From assembly GCF_014534745.1 (NCBI RefSeq), contig NZ_JACVVP010000005.1, positions 124,001 to 188,000 on the forward strand: a stretch of 64,000 bases of DNA, in the 5' to 3' direction. Shown here piece by piece: positions 63,809 through 64,000 of this stretch. The stretch is from Flammeovirga sp. EKP202. Its GTDB lineage: Bacteria > Bacteroidota > Bacteroidia > Cytophagales > Flammeovirgaceae. The position numbers and the translations under genes are program-made. The notes below the pieces were generated by a model. That model did no database searches. It was not told where the DNA came from and was given only the letters and a program-made list of their open reading frames with translations. Every line of letters begins with the position of its first letter. Positions within the stretch are counted from its first letter, which is position 1.

Positions 63809-64000
63809 TTATATACCAAGAGTGACCAAATCCTTTACTTTATGGTATTGTAAAGTTGCTTTGATGCAAGCTTTTATTTCAGGAACAGGGATTTTTTGTT
63901 CTAGATCAAAAACGATGGCCCTTTTACCTTCATATTGAAAAGTACTCCCAAATACAGATTGGAAGGTCTCAACCAATCTGCTTGAACATTGAAAATAAAG
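63809..64000 (-). CDS. 3' end of an unidentified minus-strand gene (partial)
   Basis: The last 63 codons of a gene whose start is outside the window. The frame is open from the window edge, begins LYFQCSSRLVETFQSVFG and ends KVKDLVTLGI before TAA. The middle (GKRAIVFDLEQKIPVPEIKACIKATL) resembles the C terminus of small DUF1801-like cytoplasmic proteins, but the match is weak. It is probably co-transcribed with the DUF3781 gene, which starts 63 bases further along. Confidence 0.55.
   Translation of the reverse strand, partial: LYFQCSSRLVETFQSVFGSTFQYEGKRAIVFDLEQKIPVPEIKACIKATLQYHKVKDLVTLGI

Overview
The window looks like part of the chromosome of a marine, polysaccharide-degrading member of the Bacteroidota, most like the Flammeovirga/Cytophagia type (inference). 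The evidence is low GC content, a SusC/SusD pair, C-terminal type IX secretion (T9SS) sorting domains, hybrid two-component systems (HTCS), TAnnTTTG-type -7 promoter elements, formylglycine sulfatases and algal-polysaccharide enzymes. No rRNA, tRNA, CRISPR array or intact transposase gene was seen.

Layout. (1) 1-10.6 kb is a mixed flank: the 3' part of a T9SS-exported protein, a decayed minus-strand SpoIIE/PP2C phosphatase remnant, a small secreted protein, an HTCS regulator, an AraC regulator with an adjacent secreted VOC protein, and a large secreted protein with a degenerate glycosidase-like barrel. (2) 10.8-40.6 kb is a mannan utilisation locus. Minus-strand susC-susD-surface glycan-binding protein diverges from a long plus-strand series: nucleoside-hydrolase-like lipoprotein, GH26 mannanase, sodium/solute symporter, GH130 mannosylglucose phosphorylase, mannobiose/cellobiose 2-epimerase, GH5 mannanase lipoprotein, sulfatase, DUF4493-GH5 mannanase, a DUF4493 lipoprotein, a propeller-PP2C sensor, a membrane-anchored AraC regulator and an 1818-residue two-catalytic-domain T9SS enzyme. 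(3) 41.2-63.4 kb is a second glycan locus without SusC/D. It holds two paralogous HTCS regulators, a GH29 alpha-L-fucosidase, a sulfatase, a probable lambda-carrageenase-like (GH150-like) enzyme, a small lipoprotein, an unrecognised secreted enzyme split over two overlapping frames, and a GH36 alpha-galactosidase lipoprotein. (4) The right edge has a DUF3781 gene and the 3' end of another minus-strand gene.

How the mannan locus should work (known pathway applied by inference): surface mannanases cut mannan, SusCD and the glycan-binding protein import oligosaccharides, GH26 and GH5 enzymes reduce them to mannobiose, the symporter moves it to the cytoplasm, the epimerase converts it to mannosyl-glucose and GH130 phosphorolyses that to mannose 1-phosphate and glucose. 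A sulfatase whose start overlaps the mannanase stop suggests that the natural substrate is a sulfated or otherwise decorated mannan. Control appears unusual: in place of a linked HTCS there is a periplasmic propeller sensor fused to a PP2C phosphatase, next to a separate two-helix membrane-tethered AraC protein.

The second locus combines a GH150-like endo-enzyme, a sulfatase, GH36 and GH29. This fits a sulfated galactan such as lambda-carrageenan, possibly with fucose, but the substrate is inferred. The intergenic regions are rich in small palindromes, paired direct repeats between susC and the plus-strand operon, and decayed insertion-sequence ends.
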